This document shows, in pieces, positions 25,727 through 34,887 of a stretch of 64,000 nt of DNA (positions within the stretch are counted from its first letter, which is position 1; the number at the start of each line of letters is the position of its first letter). A model generated the notes under the pieces. That model was given only the letters and a program-made list of their open reading frames with translations. It ran no database searches and had not been told where the DNA came from. Origin of the DNA: Candidatus Methanorbis basalitermitum (GTDB taxonomy: Archaea; Halobacteriota; Methanomicrobia; Methanomicrobiales; Methanocorpusculaceae); assembly GCA_031287415.1 (NCBI GenBank), contig JAITSY010000027.1:1-64000 (forward strand). Direction: 5' to 3'. The translations under genes were made by a program, and so were the position numbers.

Positions 25727-25741
25727 AAATATTTATATAGA
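25727..25741 (+). promoter_or_regulatory. grpE-dnaK-dnaJ promoter (TATA box)
   Basis: ATTTATATAG at 25731-25740 is a good archaeal TATA box, 47-57 bases before the grpE ATG, leaving a leader of about 20-25 bases. No CIRCE element or other inverted repeat stands out between it and the start codon. Confidence 0.6.
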
Positions 25742-25787
25742 ACTGCAATACAAATAATTAGCGTAGCGAGTATTCGAGTAAATTGCC

Positions 25788-26327
25788 ATGGAGAAAAAAA
25801 CAGAAATCCCGGAAGAACACCAACCGGTGGCAGAGGAGACTCCGGTGACTACCGTTGAAGAGACTCCGATTGATCCGGCCGTTGAGCTCACCAGAAAATA
25901 TGATGAGCTCAACGATAAGTATTGCCGTCTTGCCGCAGAGTTTGAGAATTATAAAAAACGTGTCAAACGTGACGCGAAAAATACCATCCGGTACGCAAAC
26001 GAAAAACTTGCCCACGACATGCTTGACGTTTTGGACAACTTCGAACGTGCACTCATCGGCGGTGACGACGATCTCAGGTCAGGACTCGAACAGATACACA
26101 AACTCTATCTCTCGATCCTTGCCAACAACGGTGTAGAACCAATGAATGCCCAAGGATCTGTGTTTGACCCGAACCAGCATGAGGCAATCGCCTACATCCC
26201 GTCAGAATCCCTAGAAGGAGTAATCGTTGACGAAGCAATACGCGGCTACACCATGCATGACAAAGTTCTCCGTCATGCAAAAGTCGCCGTTTCACGCGGA
26301 AAAGAAGAAGAAACAAAGGTGAAGTAA
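25788..26327 (+). CDS. grpE: Nucleotide exchange factor GrpE
   Basis: A 179-residue GrpE. After an acidic, proline-rich N-terminus comes the long helix with FENYKKRVKRDAKNTIRYAN, then the beta domain with VFDPNQHEAIAYIPSES and the closing EAIRGYTMHDKVLRHAKVAV, the family signature. It releases ADP from DnaK. Its TAA is followed without a gap by the TTG start of dnaK. Most archaea that have DnaK acquired the whole set from bacteria, and the bacterial gene order is kept here. Confidence 0.95.
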   Translation: MEKKTEIPEEHQPVAEETPVTTVEETPIDPAVELTRKYDELNDKYCRLAAEFENYKKRVKRDAKNTIRYANEKLAHDMLDVLDNFERALIGGDDDLRSGLEQIHKLYLSILANNGVEPMNAQGSVFDPNQHEAIAYIPSESLEGVIVDEAIRGYTMHDKVLRHAKVAVSRGKEEETKVK

Positions 26328-28226
26328 TTGACAGATAAAAAAATCAGCAGCAAAGTAATTGGAATTGACCTTGGAACAACAAACTCCTGCCTTGCCATCA
26401 TGGAAGGAGGAAGCCCGATCGTCATTGCAAACGCTGAGGGCTTCCGGACCACGCCATCGGTTGTCGGCTTTTCCAAAGATGGCGAACGTCGAGTCGGCAA
26501 TGCCGCCAAACGCCAGGCTATCACCAACCCGATGAGGACAGTCAGTTCCATCAAGCGTCACATGGGAACCGACCATCATGTCGAGATCGACGGCAAGAAG
26601 TACTCTCCGCAGGAGATTTCTGCCATGATTCTGCAGAAGCTTAAGCTTGACGCGGAAGCATACCTCGGAGAGAAAGTCGAAAAGGCTGTCATCACCGTTC
26701 CCGCCTACTTTAACGACGCACAGAGGCAAGCAACGAAAGATGCCGGAAAGATTGCAGGGCTTGATGTTCTGCGTATCATCAACGAGCCGACTGCATCTGC
26801 TCTTGCCTATGGACTTGAGAAGGAAAAAGAAGTTACCGTCCTCGTCTACGATCTCGGCGGCGGAACATTCGATGTCTCTATTCTGACCCTTGATAATGGT
26901 CTCTTCGAGGTAAAAGCGACAGCAGGAAATAACCGTCTTGGCGGTGACGATTTCGACCAGAGAATCATCGACTACCTTGCAGAGGAGTTCAAAAAGAAAG
27001 AGGGCGTTGACCTCAGGAAGGATCCGGTCGCCATGCAGCGGTTAAAGGACGCAGCAGAAAAGGCAAAGATAGAACTCTCGTCCCTGCAGAAGGCAAATAT
27101 CAACTTGCCGTACATCACCGCCGACTCCTCTGGTCCAAAACACCTCGACATCGATCTGACCAGGGCAAAGCTTGAGCAGCTGATAGACGACCTTGTTCAG
27201 AAGACCGTTGGGCCGGTCAAACAGGCATTAAGTGATGCAGGCCTCAGTGCATCTAACATTGACCACGTGCTTCTTGTCGGCGGCTCGACTCGTGTGCCGG
27301 TCGTCGTTGACATCGTCCGCAAACTGCTTGGCAAAGAGCCGGACAAGAACCTCAACCCAGACGAGTGTGTTGCCCTCGGCGCAGCAGTCCAGGGAGCGGT
27401 ACTCACCGGTGAGACCAAGGATGTTGTTCTCCTCGATGTCACCCCGTTGACCCTCGGTATTGAGACCCTTGGTGGCATTGCAACCAAACTCATCGAGAGA
27501 AACACCACCATCCCGACGAGAAAGAGTCAAATTTTCTCAACGGCAGCCGACAACCAGACCTCTGTCGAGATCCACGTTGTTCAGGGAGAGCGTCAGTTTG
27601 CCCGTGACAATTTCAGCCTCGGCAAATTCCAGCTTACCGGCATCCCGCCTGCGCCGCGCGGCATGCCGCAGATTGAGGTCACGTTTGATATCGATGCAAA
27701 CGGGATCGTGCATGTCTCTGCAAAGGATCTCGGGACAGGACACGAACAATCGATGACTATCTCCGGCAGAAAGGATCTCAACAGCGACGAGATCGAGAAG
27801 ATGGTCCGCGATGCAAAGCAGTACGAGGAGGAAGACAAGAAACACCGCGAGGAGATTGAGCTGCGTAATACCGCCGACAACGCTGTTTATGCTGCTGAAA
27901 AACTCGCGAACGATAAGGAGACAGCCGACAAGATAGAGGCAGAGGACAAAGAAAAAATTGAGAAAGCTGCAGCAGAACTCAAAGAGGTTCTCATCAAGGA
28001 AGATGCAGTAACCGAGGTCATCAAGGAAAAGATGGATGTCCTGCAGGAAGTTGTGTTTGCAGTGACTTCGAAGATGTACCAGAAAATTCAGGCCGAACAG
28101 CAGGCACAGCAGCAGGAGGGAACCTCTGGCACGGGAGCAGGATGCGATGGAACCTGTAGCGGCGACTGCGGTACCAAACAGGACGACAACGTGGTTGATG
28201 CAGACTACGAAGTGAAGAAGGATTAA
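26328..28226 (+). CDS. dnaK: Chaperone protein DnaK (Hsp70)
   Basis: A 632-residue Hsp70 with all signatures: [17 protein letters not shown] at the start, [14 protein letters not shown] in the middle and [19 protein letters not shown] near residue 320, followed by the substrate-binding domain and helical lid. It starts with TTG right after grpE, so translation is coupled. The C-terminal tail is unusual: instead of a plain Gly/Gln-rich linker it contains [14 protein letters not shown], with three cysteines in seven residues, before the usual acidic end [11 protein letters not shown]. Confidence 0.97.
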   Translation: MTDKKISSKVIGIDLGTTNSCLAIMEGGSPIVIANAEGFRTTPSVVGFSKDGERRVGNAAKRQAITNPMRTVSSIKRHMGTDHHVEIDGKKYSPQEISAMILQKLKLDAEAYLGEKVEKAVITVPAYFNDAQRQATKDAGKIAGLDVLRIINEPTASALAYGLEKEKEVTVLVYDLGGGTFDVSILTLDNGLFEVKATAGNNRLGGDDFDQRIIDYLAEEFKKKEGVDLRKDPVAMQRLKDAAEKAKIELSSLQKANINLPYITADSSGPKHLDIDLTRAKLEQLIDDLVQKTVGPVKQALSDAGLSASNIDHVLLVGGSTRVPVVVDIVRKLLGKEPDKNLNPDECVALGAAVQGAVLTGETKDVVLLDVTPLTLGIETLGGIATKLIERNTTIPTRKSQIFSTAADNQTSVEIHVVQGERQFARDNFSLGKFQLTGIPPAPRGMPQIEVTFDIDANGIVHVSAKDLGTGHEQSMTISGRKDLNSDEIEKMVRDAKQYEEEDKKHREEIELRNTADNAVYAAEKLANDKETADKIEAEDKEKIEKAAAELKEVLIKEDAVTEVIKEKMDVLQEVVFAVTSKMYQKIQAEQQAQQQEGTSGTGAGCDGTCSGDCGTKQDDNVVDADYEVKKD

Positions 28227-28250
28227 ACTCTTTTTTTCAGGAGAATGACA

Positions 28251-29405
28251 ATGGGTTCGGAATCGTACTATGATGTCTTGGGTGTTCCCCGCAATGCGAC
28301 GGAGACAGACATCAAAAAGGCATACCGGAACCTCGCCAAGAAGTATCACCCAGACGTCTGCAAAGAGCCCGGGGCTGAGGAGAAGTTCAAGTCGATCAAT
28401 GAGGCGTACGCGGTGCTGTCAGATGAGTCGAGACGCCGTCAATATGATCAGCTGGGACACGAGAACTTTACGAACGCTTCGAAGGGCAGTTACGGCGGTG
28501 GACCAGGAGGTGCAGGATTCAATGCCGATTTCTCCGGGTTCGGCGATATCTTCGATTCGTTTTTCGGTGGAGGCGGGCGCAGATCCGGCCCCAGCCAAGG
28601 CAGTGATCTGCTGATGCGGATCCAAATAACGCTGGGAGATGCGGTGTTCGGGGTACAGAGGGAGATCGAGGTGCTGCACACCGAACAGTGTCCGGACTGC
28701 GACGGGACGGGGAGTTCAACGAAGAAGATGGCTACGTGTCCGAAATGCGGTGGGACGGGTCAAATCAAACAGATCAGAGATTCGATCTTCGGTCAAATGA
28801 TGACGGCGTCGCCTTGTCAAAACTGCGGAGGACGCGGAAAGGTTCCGGAATCAGTCTGCCGGAACTGCACTGGCACCGGCAGAACGAGGGTCAGAAGGAA
28901 GGTTACGGTGCATGTACCACCGGGCATTGAGTCGAGGATGCGGCTGCGGATGGAGGGATACGGTGAGGCAGGCGATTACGGAGCACCGAATGGCGATCTG
29001 TATATCGAGGTCTTGATTATGCCAAACCAGCGATTCGATCGCGAGGATGACAATCTGGTGACGCAGTATGAAATTACGCCGGCCCAGGCAGCACTCGGCT
29101 GCGAGGTCGAGATCGAGACGCTGGATAAGAAAAAGGTGGCGCTAAAGGTTCCGGCAGGGATTTCGTATGGTACCCGTCTCCGGATTCCTGGCGAGGGCAT
29201 TCGAAGACGCGGCAATTTCGGGAGCCTCATGGTGCGGATTATAATCGCAACGCCGAAGAAACTTTCATCGGCTGAGCGGGAACTCTATGAAAAACTTCTT
29301 GCCACCGAGGAGAATGCTCCGAGAGAAAAAGAGCAGAAGAGATCTGCATCCGACAGTGATGCCCCAAAGGATGAGAAAAAAAAGAAGCGCGGCATCTTTA
29401 AATAA
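28251..29405 (+). CDS. dnaJ: Chaperone protein DnaJ (Hsp40)
   Basis: A 384-residue type I DnaJ. The J domain (residues 1-70) has the HPD motif in [20 protein letters not shown] Gly/Phe-rich region follows, then the zinc domain with four repeats of the CxxCxGxG type ([32 protein letters not shown]), then the C-terminal client-binding domains. I use the ATG at 28251 because the AGGAG Shine-Dalgarno is then 7 bases away; the ATG at 28245 would be only 1 base away. The tail is lysine-rich. Confidence 0.95.
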   Translation: MGSESYYDVLGVPRNATETDIKKAYRNLAKKYHPDVCKEPGAEEKFKSINEAYAVLSDESRRRQYDQLGHENFTNASKGSYGGGPGGAGFNADFSGFGDIFDSFFGGGGRRSGPSQGSDLLMRIQITLGDAVFGVQREIEVLHTEQCPDCDGTGSSTKKMATCPKCGGTGQIKQIRDSIFGQMMTASPCQNCGGRGKVPESVCRNCTGTGRTRVRRKVTVHVPPGIESRMRLRMEGYGEAGDYGAPNGDLYIEVLIMPNQRFDREDDNLVTQYEITPAQAALGCEVEIETLDKKKVALKVPAGISYGTRLRIPGEGIRRRGNFGSLMVRIIIATPKKLSSAERELYEKLLATEENAPREKEQKRSASDSDAPKDEKKKKRGIFK

Positions 29406-30296
29406 TATTTCGAAAAGTAAGCGACCATCAAAAGGATGATGTAGAAGAACAGTTCAACCACGTCTTTTGGTGAGATTTAACGGAAGCATTGCATTCGGTC
29501 TATCATTTCAAGACTGAACACCGGATACCAGAAAATCGATTTTTTTATGGAATTATCATTTTGAATGGGGGACTGTTCTCCAAATCTGAAATATAACTGT
29601 CTATATCAATAGAGAACGACAAAACAGTTATAGATTATCACTAAAATCGATAAGTCCGTATTTCTCTGGGCTGCCATACGGTTCCTATATTGTGGCATTT
29701 GTTGTGCATTAGGCTGATGGCTATCGCTCGCATACGATTTTATTACCAAACCTTCCGCTTTAGGAAAGTGGTGCACGGTATTTTCAACCGTTATGATTTG
29801 TGTACCTTCTCCACTGTGCAAGTACTTCTGAACCAGATATCTCTCCACGTTGACAGAATAAGCATACGTGTACGCGTTGCTATTCTGAAGTGCTACTACG
29901 CATCCCGCATAGCATGGGATAATCTGCATAATTGCTATGATGTCCGAAATAATTTTCTTCATTTCATCTCCTTGTTTTGTTCAATTTCAATACACAATTT
30001 GCGTTTGTAAAGCTCTGCGCGACTGTTCCTAGTCTTCGAGTTCCCGCTTTGCGGCAGCCTCAACTATTTTCCCTGCGTCTGCCTGATACCAATGCCTCTT
30101 ACCATCTTATGTATCTATTATGCCCCCCAATAACGCACATATATATCTCATCCCATTAGTACGGCAGTAGGCAGAACCAGCAAGATAAAAACGGGATGAG
30201 CTGCAATCGTTCCGCTTGCAGCAACTAGTAACAGTGTCCGCAGAACCCACCCGAGCAAAACCCTGATATTCGCGGAAAATAAAACATAGTATTATT
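29406..30296. other. AT-rich gap of about 0.9 kb with debris
   Basis: It contains a repeat C copy (29549-29612). A minus-strand frame at 29606-29962 (118 codons, starting MKKIISDIIAIMQIIPCYAG) overlaps the repeat and has no family I recognise. Another minus-strand frame at about 30155-30285 encodes a membrane-like stretch (RTLLLVAASGTIAAHPVFIL) without a start codon, probably the end of a lost membrane protein. No functional gene is supported. Confidence 0.5.
29549..29612 (+). repeat. AT-rich repeat C, right copy
   Basis: Core GGAATTATCATTTTGAATGG, then CTGTTCTCCAAATCTGAA and TGTCTATATCAATAGAGAA, in the opposite orientation to the copy at 25647-25710. The two copies flank the grpE-dnaK-dnaJ operon. 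Similarity to the third copy (57856-57918) continues to a shared GATAAGTCC about 35 bases further on. Confidence 0.8.
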
Positions 30297-30821
30297 ATGG
30301 AGAGCAGCAACGGCCTTCCTACACTTGCCTGCGGCGGAAGATGGGGGGAGCGGACTTTTGTCGCTCCAAACGCGACGATTGTAGGGGACATCACACTGGG
30401 GGACGACGTCACCGTCCTGTTTGGTGCAGTCCTCCGAGCAGACATGGCACCAATCATCATCGGCAGCCGCTCCAATGTGCAGGACAACGCCGTCATTCAC
30501 GAAAGCACCGGCCATCAGGTAACCATCGGCAGCAATGTTTCCATCGGGCACGGCGCCATCATCCACGGCTGTACAATCGGAGACGACTGCCTGATCGGCA
30601 TGGGGGCTATTGTCTTAAACGGTGCCGTCATCGGCAAAGGGTCCCTCGTAGCCGCCGGAACACTAGTCTCAGAACGCAAAATCATTCCGCCAAACTCCCT
30701 CGTCATTGGCGTACCGGGAAAAGTTGTCCGCGAACTCACCCCAGAAGAAACCACAGGCAACCTCCAAAATGCCGACACGTATGTTGGTATCGGCAAGAGA
30801 TATCAGCATGAGTTGGCATGA
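30297..30821 (+). CDS. Gamma-class carbonic anhydrase-like hexapeptide protein
   Basis: A 174-residue left-handed beta-helix protein of the Cam/YrdA type. Hexapeptide repeats run through ATIVGDITLGDDVTVLFGAV onward. The three zinc-ligand histidines can be placed in NVQDNAVIHES and in SIGHGAIIHGC. The catalytic glutamate-bearing loops of true Cam are reduced, as in CamH/YrdA homologues, so the activity is uncertain. It overlaps the following HdrA-like gene by 14 bases and is coupled to it. Confidence 0.83.
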   Translation: MESSNGLPTLACGGRWGERTFVAPNATIVGDITLGDDVTVLFGAVLRADMAPIIIGSRSNVQDNAVIHESTGHQVTIGSNVSIGHGAIIHGCTIGDDCLIGMGAIVLNGAVIGKGSLVAAGTLVSERKIIPPNSLVIGVPGKVVRELTPEETTGNLQNADTYVGIGKRYQHELA

Positions 30822-32106
30822 CGTCGTCGTCATCGGTGCAGGCGTTGCCGGCATTCAGGCGGCAATGGACATCACCAGCCACAACATCCCCGTCTGTCTC
30901 ATCAAACGGGAACCAACGATTGGCGGCCACATGGGAATGCTTGACAAAACCTTCCCGACAAACGACTGCTCGATGTGCATCCTCTCCCAAAAAATGGCCG
31001 ACGTCGATCGGCACCCGAACAGTACCCTACTGACTCTTGCGGAAGTGGAAAAGATTGAAGGTGATGCTGGAGACTTCACCGTCACCATAACCAAATATCC
31101 CCGCTACATCCGGGAATCTAGCTGCATCGGCTGCGGCGACTGTTCTGCGGCCTGTCCAGTCGAGGTGTACAACAGCTTTGATGCAGGCATTGGCGTTCGC
31201 AAGGCCATCTACAAGCCGCACGCGCAGGTCATCCCAAACTGGGCGATGAAAGATAATCTGCACTGTATTGAGTGCGGACTCTGCTATAATGTCTGCGGCA
31301 AAAATACTGTTTTGCATGTTGACGAGGAGGCCGTACAGATCATCACCATCAGCGCCGCTGCAGTCGTAATTGCAATGGGCTACGCCTTCTTCGATGCACG
31401 GAAGAAGGGACAGTTCGGTTATCTGCGGTATCCCGACGTCCTCCCGGGCATCGAGTTTGAACGAATGATCAATGCGGGTGGTCCGACCTTTGGCGATATC
31501 CGCAGACTTTCCAACGGAGAGACACAAAAGTCTGTCGTGTTCGCTCAGTGCGTCGGGAGCCGCGACATATCACTTGGGCGAAATTTCTGTTCCTGTGTCT
31601 GTTGTATGTATGCTCTCAAAAACTCCATGATGATAAAAGAACACTACCCAGAGATCGATATCACCATATTATACAGCGATCTGCGCGCCTACGGCAAAGG
31701 ATACGAGGAGTACGCAGAACGTGCAAACCAAATGGGAGTCAATATCGTCCGTGCTCTCCCAGGCGAGGTCCAACAGGCGAAGAACAACCTGGTCCTTCAC
31801 GTCGAAGACATCGAGACCGGCGAGTTCAATAATTTGGAAGCTGATCTGGTTATCCTCTCCGTCGGCATTGCACCGGCGCTAGGCACCATCCGACTGGCAC
31901 AATCCCTCGGCCTTCCGCTGGACGAAAACAACTTCCTTGCAAGCGCTGACACGAAGCTCGACCCGGCGGGAACGATCCGGCCCGGCATCTACATCGCCGG
32001 AACCGCCATCGCGCCCAAAGACATCCCCGACTCCGTCATCTCCGGCGGGGCCTCTGCCATGAAGGCAGTCATTGATGGGTTCTATACTTCAGGGGCGCAG
32101 CAGTGA
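30808..32106 (+). CDS. HdrA-like flavin- and iron-sulfur-containing oxidoreductase
   Basis: A 432-residue relative of HdrA, the electron-bifurcating flavoprotein of heterodisulfide reductase. The FAD fold starts at once (DVVVIGAGVAGIQAAMDITS). An HdrA-type segment with NDCSMCILSQKM follows, two [4Fe-4S] motifs (CIGCGDCSAACPVEV and CIECGLCYNVCGKNT) come next, and CSCVCCMYALKNSMMIKEH completes the HdrA signature. Full-length HdrA is about 650 residues, so this is a short form. Start ATG 30808 is just before the flavin fold; earlier in-frame codons lie in the gamma-CA gene. Its stop overlaps mtnA (GTGA). Partners are unknown. Confidence 0.82.
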   Translation: MSWHDVVVIGAGVAGIQAAMDITSHNIPVCLIKREPTIGGHMGMLDKTFPTNDCSMCILSQKMADVDRHPNSTLLTLAEVEKIEGDAGDFTVTITKYPRYIRESSCIGCGDCSAACPVEVYNSFDAGIGVRKAIYKPHAQVIPNWAMKDNLHCIECGLCYNVCGKNTVLHVDEEAVQIITISAAAVVIAMGYAFFDARKKGQFGYLRYPDVLPGIEFERMINAGGPTFGDIRRLSNGETQKSVVFAQCVGSRDISLGRNFCSCVCCMYALKNSMMIKEHYPEIDITILYSDLRAYGKGYEEYAERANQMGVNIVRALPGEVQQAKNNLVLHVEDIETGEFNNLEADLVILSVGIAPALGTIRLAQSLGLPLDENNFLASADTKLDPAGTIRPGIYIAGTAIAPKDIPDSVISGGASAMKAVIDGFYTSGAQQ

Positions 32107-33128
32107 ACAGTGATATCAAAACGATCTGGTGGAACGACGAAAATAATGCCGTCATGCTGATCGATCAGACAAAACTTCCGGTCGCATGCGTGATAACCGA
32201 AGTCAGGACCGTTAAGCGACTGGTAGAAGCAATCCGCCGCCTTGAGATTAGGGGAGCACCGGCTCTTGGGATTGCCGGAGCATTCGGCGTGGCACTTTCA
32301 GCTCTTTCCTGCGCTTCAGATGCCGAGTTTGCCGAAACCGTTGCGATGGATGCAGCGCTTCTCAAGAGCACCCGGCCGACCGCCGTTAACCTTGCATGGG
32401 GCATTGACAGAGTGCTCCGATCGATGGAGAACTTGCCGCCGATGACGGCAAGACTCCTTGCCGTTACCACTGCAAAGAACCTCTCAGCCGAGGATGAGAA
32501 GGGTTGCATGCTGATAGGCCGTAATGGGGCGTCACTCCTACCACAGATCGGAACGGTGCTGACGCACTGCAATGCAGGGGCACTCGCCTGCTCCACGTGG
32601 GGAACGGCACTTGGCATTATTCGTTCGGCCAGAAAGATGGAAAAGAAGATATCCGTTGTTTCTTGCGAAACCCGGCCCCTCCTTCAAGGATCCAGGCTGA
32701 CCGCATGGGAACTGCATCATGACGGCATTCCGGTGACCTCCATCATTGACGCGGAAGCTGCCTGGCTTATGCGGCAGGGCAAGATAGACTGCGTTGTTGT
32801 CGGTGCTGACCGCATCACCAAAGATGCGGTCTTCAACAAAATCGGCACCTACATGCACGCTGTCTGTGCGAGGCACCACAACATCCCGTTCTATGTTGCC
32901 GCTCCCGCCTCAACATTTGACATCGGTGCGGCTGAGGCCGATATTGTTGTTGAGGAACGGAGCCGCTGCGAGGTTGCGGCCTTCTGGGGAAAGCCAACCG
33001 TGCCGGAAGGCGTGCCTGTCATCAACTATGCGTTTGATGCAACGCCGCTGGATCTTGTCTCCGCGATCATCACCGAGACGGGCGTTTTGTATCCGCCGTA
33101 TGACTTTTCGTGTCTTGGGCATATGTAA
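32103..33128 (+). CDS. mtnA: S-methyl-5-thioribose-1-phosphate isomerase (MtnA family)
   Basis: A 341-residue member of the eIF2B-like isomerase family. Key blocks are RRLEIRGAPALGIAGAFGVA, the cysteine in VVSCETRPLLQGSRLTAWEL, and VVVGADRITKDAVFNKIGTY carrying the catalytic aspartate. In archaea the enzyme acts on methylthioribose-1-phosphate or related sugars in purine and methionine salvage. It starts with GTG overlapping the HdrA-like stop. A ribose-1,5-bisphosphate isomerase is less likely, since the MtnA motifs are complete. Confidence 0.88.
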   Translation: MNSDIKTIWWNDENNAVMLIDQTKLPVACVITEVRTVKRLVEAIRRLEIRGAPALGIAGAFGVALSALSCASDAEFAETVAMDAALLKSTRPTAVNLAWGIDRVLRSMENLPPMTARLLAVTTAKNLSAEDEKGCMLIGRNGASLLPQIGTVLTHCNAGALACSTWGTALGIIRSARKMEKKISVVSCETRPLLQGSRLTAWELHHDGIPVTSIIDAEAAWLMRQGKIDCVVVGADRITKDAVFNKIGTYMHAVCARHHNIPFYVAAPASTFDIGAAEADIVVEERSRCEVAAFWGKPTVPEGVPVINYAFDATPLDLVSAIITETGVLYPPYDFSCLGHM

Positions 33129-33180
33129 CACAATGGCCCTCCTTTCTCCCGTTCCTATAAGCAACAAGGCAGGCCTGCCC

Positions 33181-33226
33181 GTCGGTCAGGCAGGTTGGCG
33201 GCGGATTCCACTGCCACATGCAACTC
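33181..33226. repeat. Palindromic repeat B-like copy
   Basis: After a GC-rich inverted stretch (GGCAGGCCTGCCCGTCGG, about 33171-33188), GGCGGCGGATTCCACTGCC and ACATGCAACTCC form a repeat B variant. The remaining 240 bases between mtnA and DUF116 hold no gene. Confidence 0.5.
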
Positions 33227-33368
33227 CTCCACCATTTGGCTTTGCAGTTAGTCATTATCGTCGCACTGTTTGTTCTGTCAGTTCAAAAGAATCTTTCCGG
33301 TCCATGGCTTTTCCCTGGTCTGCAGTTGCATCCATTGGGTCTAGCAAAAATATCGAGGAAGGAAAGTC

Positions 33369-34094
33369 ATGCTAATTAGTTTGCCGTTTGGGATGACGGT
33401 ATTCAACAGCCCGTTCTGGGATAATCTAGCACTTCTGATCGGACGGATTCTGCTGATTCTGATCATCACCTGGATCCTGTCCGTGATCCTGATGATTGCC
33501 TTAATCATGCTTTCGATCAAACGCAAACAACTCTGCTTTTCAATACTGCTCCGACCAGCTCTGGCACTTATGGAAGGTGCGGTTGTGACAGGATGCCGGA
33601 TTCTTGGTGTTGACGCAACGCAGCTGATGGAGTTTTTGATTAAGATTGACAACGATGTAAACACGACCTCCTTTGCCGCTGTGCCGACGGAAAATCGTGC
33701 AGTTTTTTTTCCGCAGTGTCTGCGGTCTGCAGTCTGTCCGGCCCGCCTGACACCGGACGGTCTGAAGTGCATCTTTTGTGGAAGTTGCAACCTCGGATCG
33801 GTTATTCCTCCACTGGAAAAAGCTGGCTACCGGACATTTCTGATCCCAGGCTCAACGTTCATCAAGCGGATGGTCAAAAAGTACCGGCCGCAGGCGATGA
33901 TAGGCGTCGGTTGTATCCTGGAGGTCAAAGAGGGACAGGAGATGGGGAAACGTATCTCAGTGATTACGCTCGGTGTGGTGACCAAGACCGATGGCTGTGT
34001 TGAGACGACGATGGATTGGGACAAGCTGCTGGAGGTTGCCTCCATCGGTCTTTTGCAGCCGATCGTCCGTTGGGAGCTGGAAAAAAAGCATTAG
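33369..34094 (+). CDS. DUF116 domain membrane-anchored protein
   Basis: A 241-residue protein with one or two N-terminal membrane helices (LALLIGRILLILIITWILSV and onward) and a cytoplasmic cysteine-rich domain: FFPQCLRSAVCPARLTPDGL, then CIFCGSCNLGSVIPPLEK. The domain (DUF116) is common in methanogens and some bacteria and probably binds an iron-sulfur cluster. Function unknown. A repeat A hairpin lies just behind the stop and may serve as terminator. Confidence 0.85.
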   Translation: MLISLPFGMTVFNSPFWDNLALLIGRILLILIITWILSVILMIALIMLSIKRKQLCFSILLRPALALMEGAVVTGCRILGVDATQLMEFLIKIDNDVNTTSFAAVPTENRAVFFPQCLRSAVCPARLTPDGLKCIFCGSCNLGSVIPPLEKAGYRTFLIPGSTFIKRMVKKYRPQAMIGVGCILEVKEGQEMGKRISVITLGVVTKTDGCVETTMDWDKLLEVASIGLLQPIVRWELEKKH

Positions 34095-34122
34095 CTGCAC
34101 ACCTCTGATAGAGGTGTGCCAT
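34094..34122. repeat. Palindromic repeat A, best-conserved copy
   Basis: Perfect ten-base arms GCACACCTCT (34097-34106) and AGAGGTGTGC (34110-34119) with loop GAT, directly after the DUF116 stop and followed by CATGCAACC, a piece of repeat B. A second inverted repeat, GGAAGTC...GACTTCC, lies at about 34168-34191. The remaining bases to the moaC pseudogene (34405) have no recognisable gene. Confidence 0.85.
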
Positions 34123-34405
34123 GCAACCGATCAGACTGCGTGCAAGTGCCCGAACAAAAGTATGCTGGAAGTCCCTTGCCACAGACTTCCATTGGTAATA
34201 CCAGCAAGGCAGGCTGGTCTCTGCCGTTCAGCACCCATGTGTACAGCGTGCAGTGCCGAGGTATCCCACGGAGATACGTTCAATCGTTCTTGGCACATTC
34301 CAAGAATGCCCCATTTTTTCGTGCCGTGAAGTGGATGCCAGTGGTAGCAAATGGTGTTTCTTGCGGGTATACGTCCGTAAAAAATCGTGGTTTGCTGTTG
34401 GGGCA

Positions 34406-34884
34406 TTACTTCACAGAGCCCTTGATCATTTCTACCACATGAATTCCTTCAATGCGGGTAATCGGGTACTGGCCGTCTTCATCCTTTTCCGCAGACTTGA
34501 CCATGTCCCAGACGGTAAGGAGCGCAATGGACGCTCCGGTCAGCGCCTCTATCTCGATACCGGTTTTGCCGAACGTTTTGACGCGACACGAAGCCTCGAT
34601 GTACTCAGTGATTCTGCACAAAGGACACCGTGACGGTACCAACCGGTATCGGGTGGCACATGGGGATGACCGGCCCATGTCTGCTGAACCGCCATGATCC
34701 CGGCAACCTATGCGGTTGCGAAGACGTTTCCTTTGACAACCGTGCCCTCTGCGATCGCTTTCAGAGTTTAGGGTCGGAGATGGATTCGTCCGCTAGCGAC
34801 TGCCTCACGGACGGCGTCAGGCTTTTGCGTGATGTCGACCATGTGGACTTCAGTTTTCTCGTTTACGCGTGTGAATGGATGCAT
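34406..34884 (-). pseudogene. moaC: Cyclic pyranopterin monophosphate synthase MoaC, pseudogene
   Basis: MoaC completes the first stage of molybdopterin synthesis. From ATG 34884 the reverse strand reads MHPFTRVNEKTEVHMVDITQ and [18 protein letters not shown], then hits an in-frame TAA, continues [18 protein letters not shown], then a TAG, then [14 protein letters not shown]. The end, in another frame, is [20 protein letters not shown] and [20 protein letters not shown], the conserved MoaC core. At least two nonsense codons and one frameshift, and the central LIPLCHPL block is destroyed. It follows the nnr pseudogene by three bases, so both belonged to one lost operon. Confidence 0.9.
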
Positions 34885-34887
34885 ATC

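Noticed and set aside
29606-29962. 118-codon minus-strand frame as a real gene
   Set aside because: It overlaps repeat C, lies in AT-rich debris and has no recognisable family or Shine-Dalgarno.
34094-34122. tRNA or tRNA fragment at the strong hairpin
   Set aside because: There is only one stem and no T-arm or CCA-type end; it is a member of the repeat A family.
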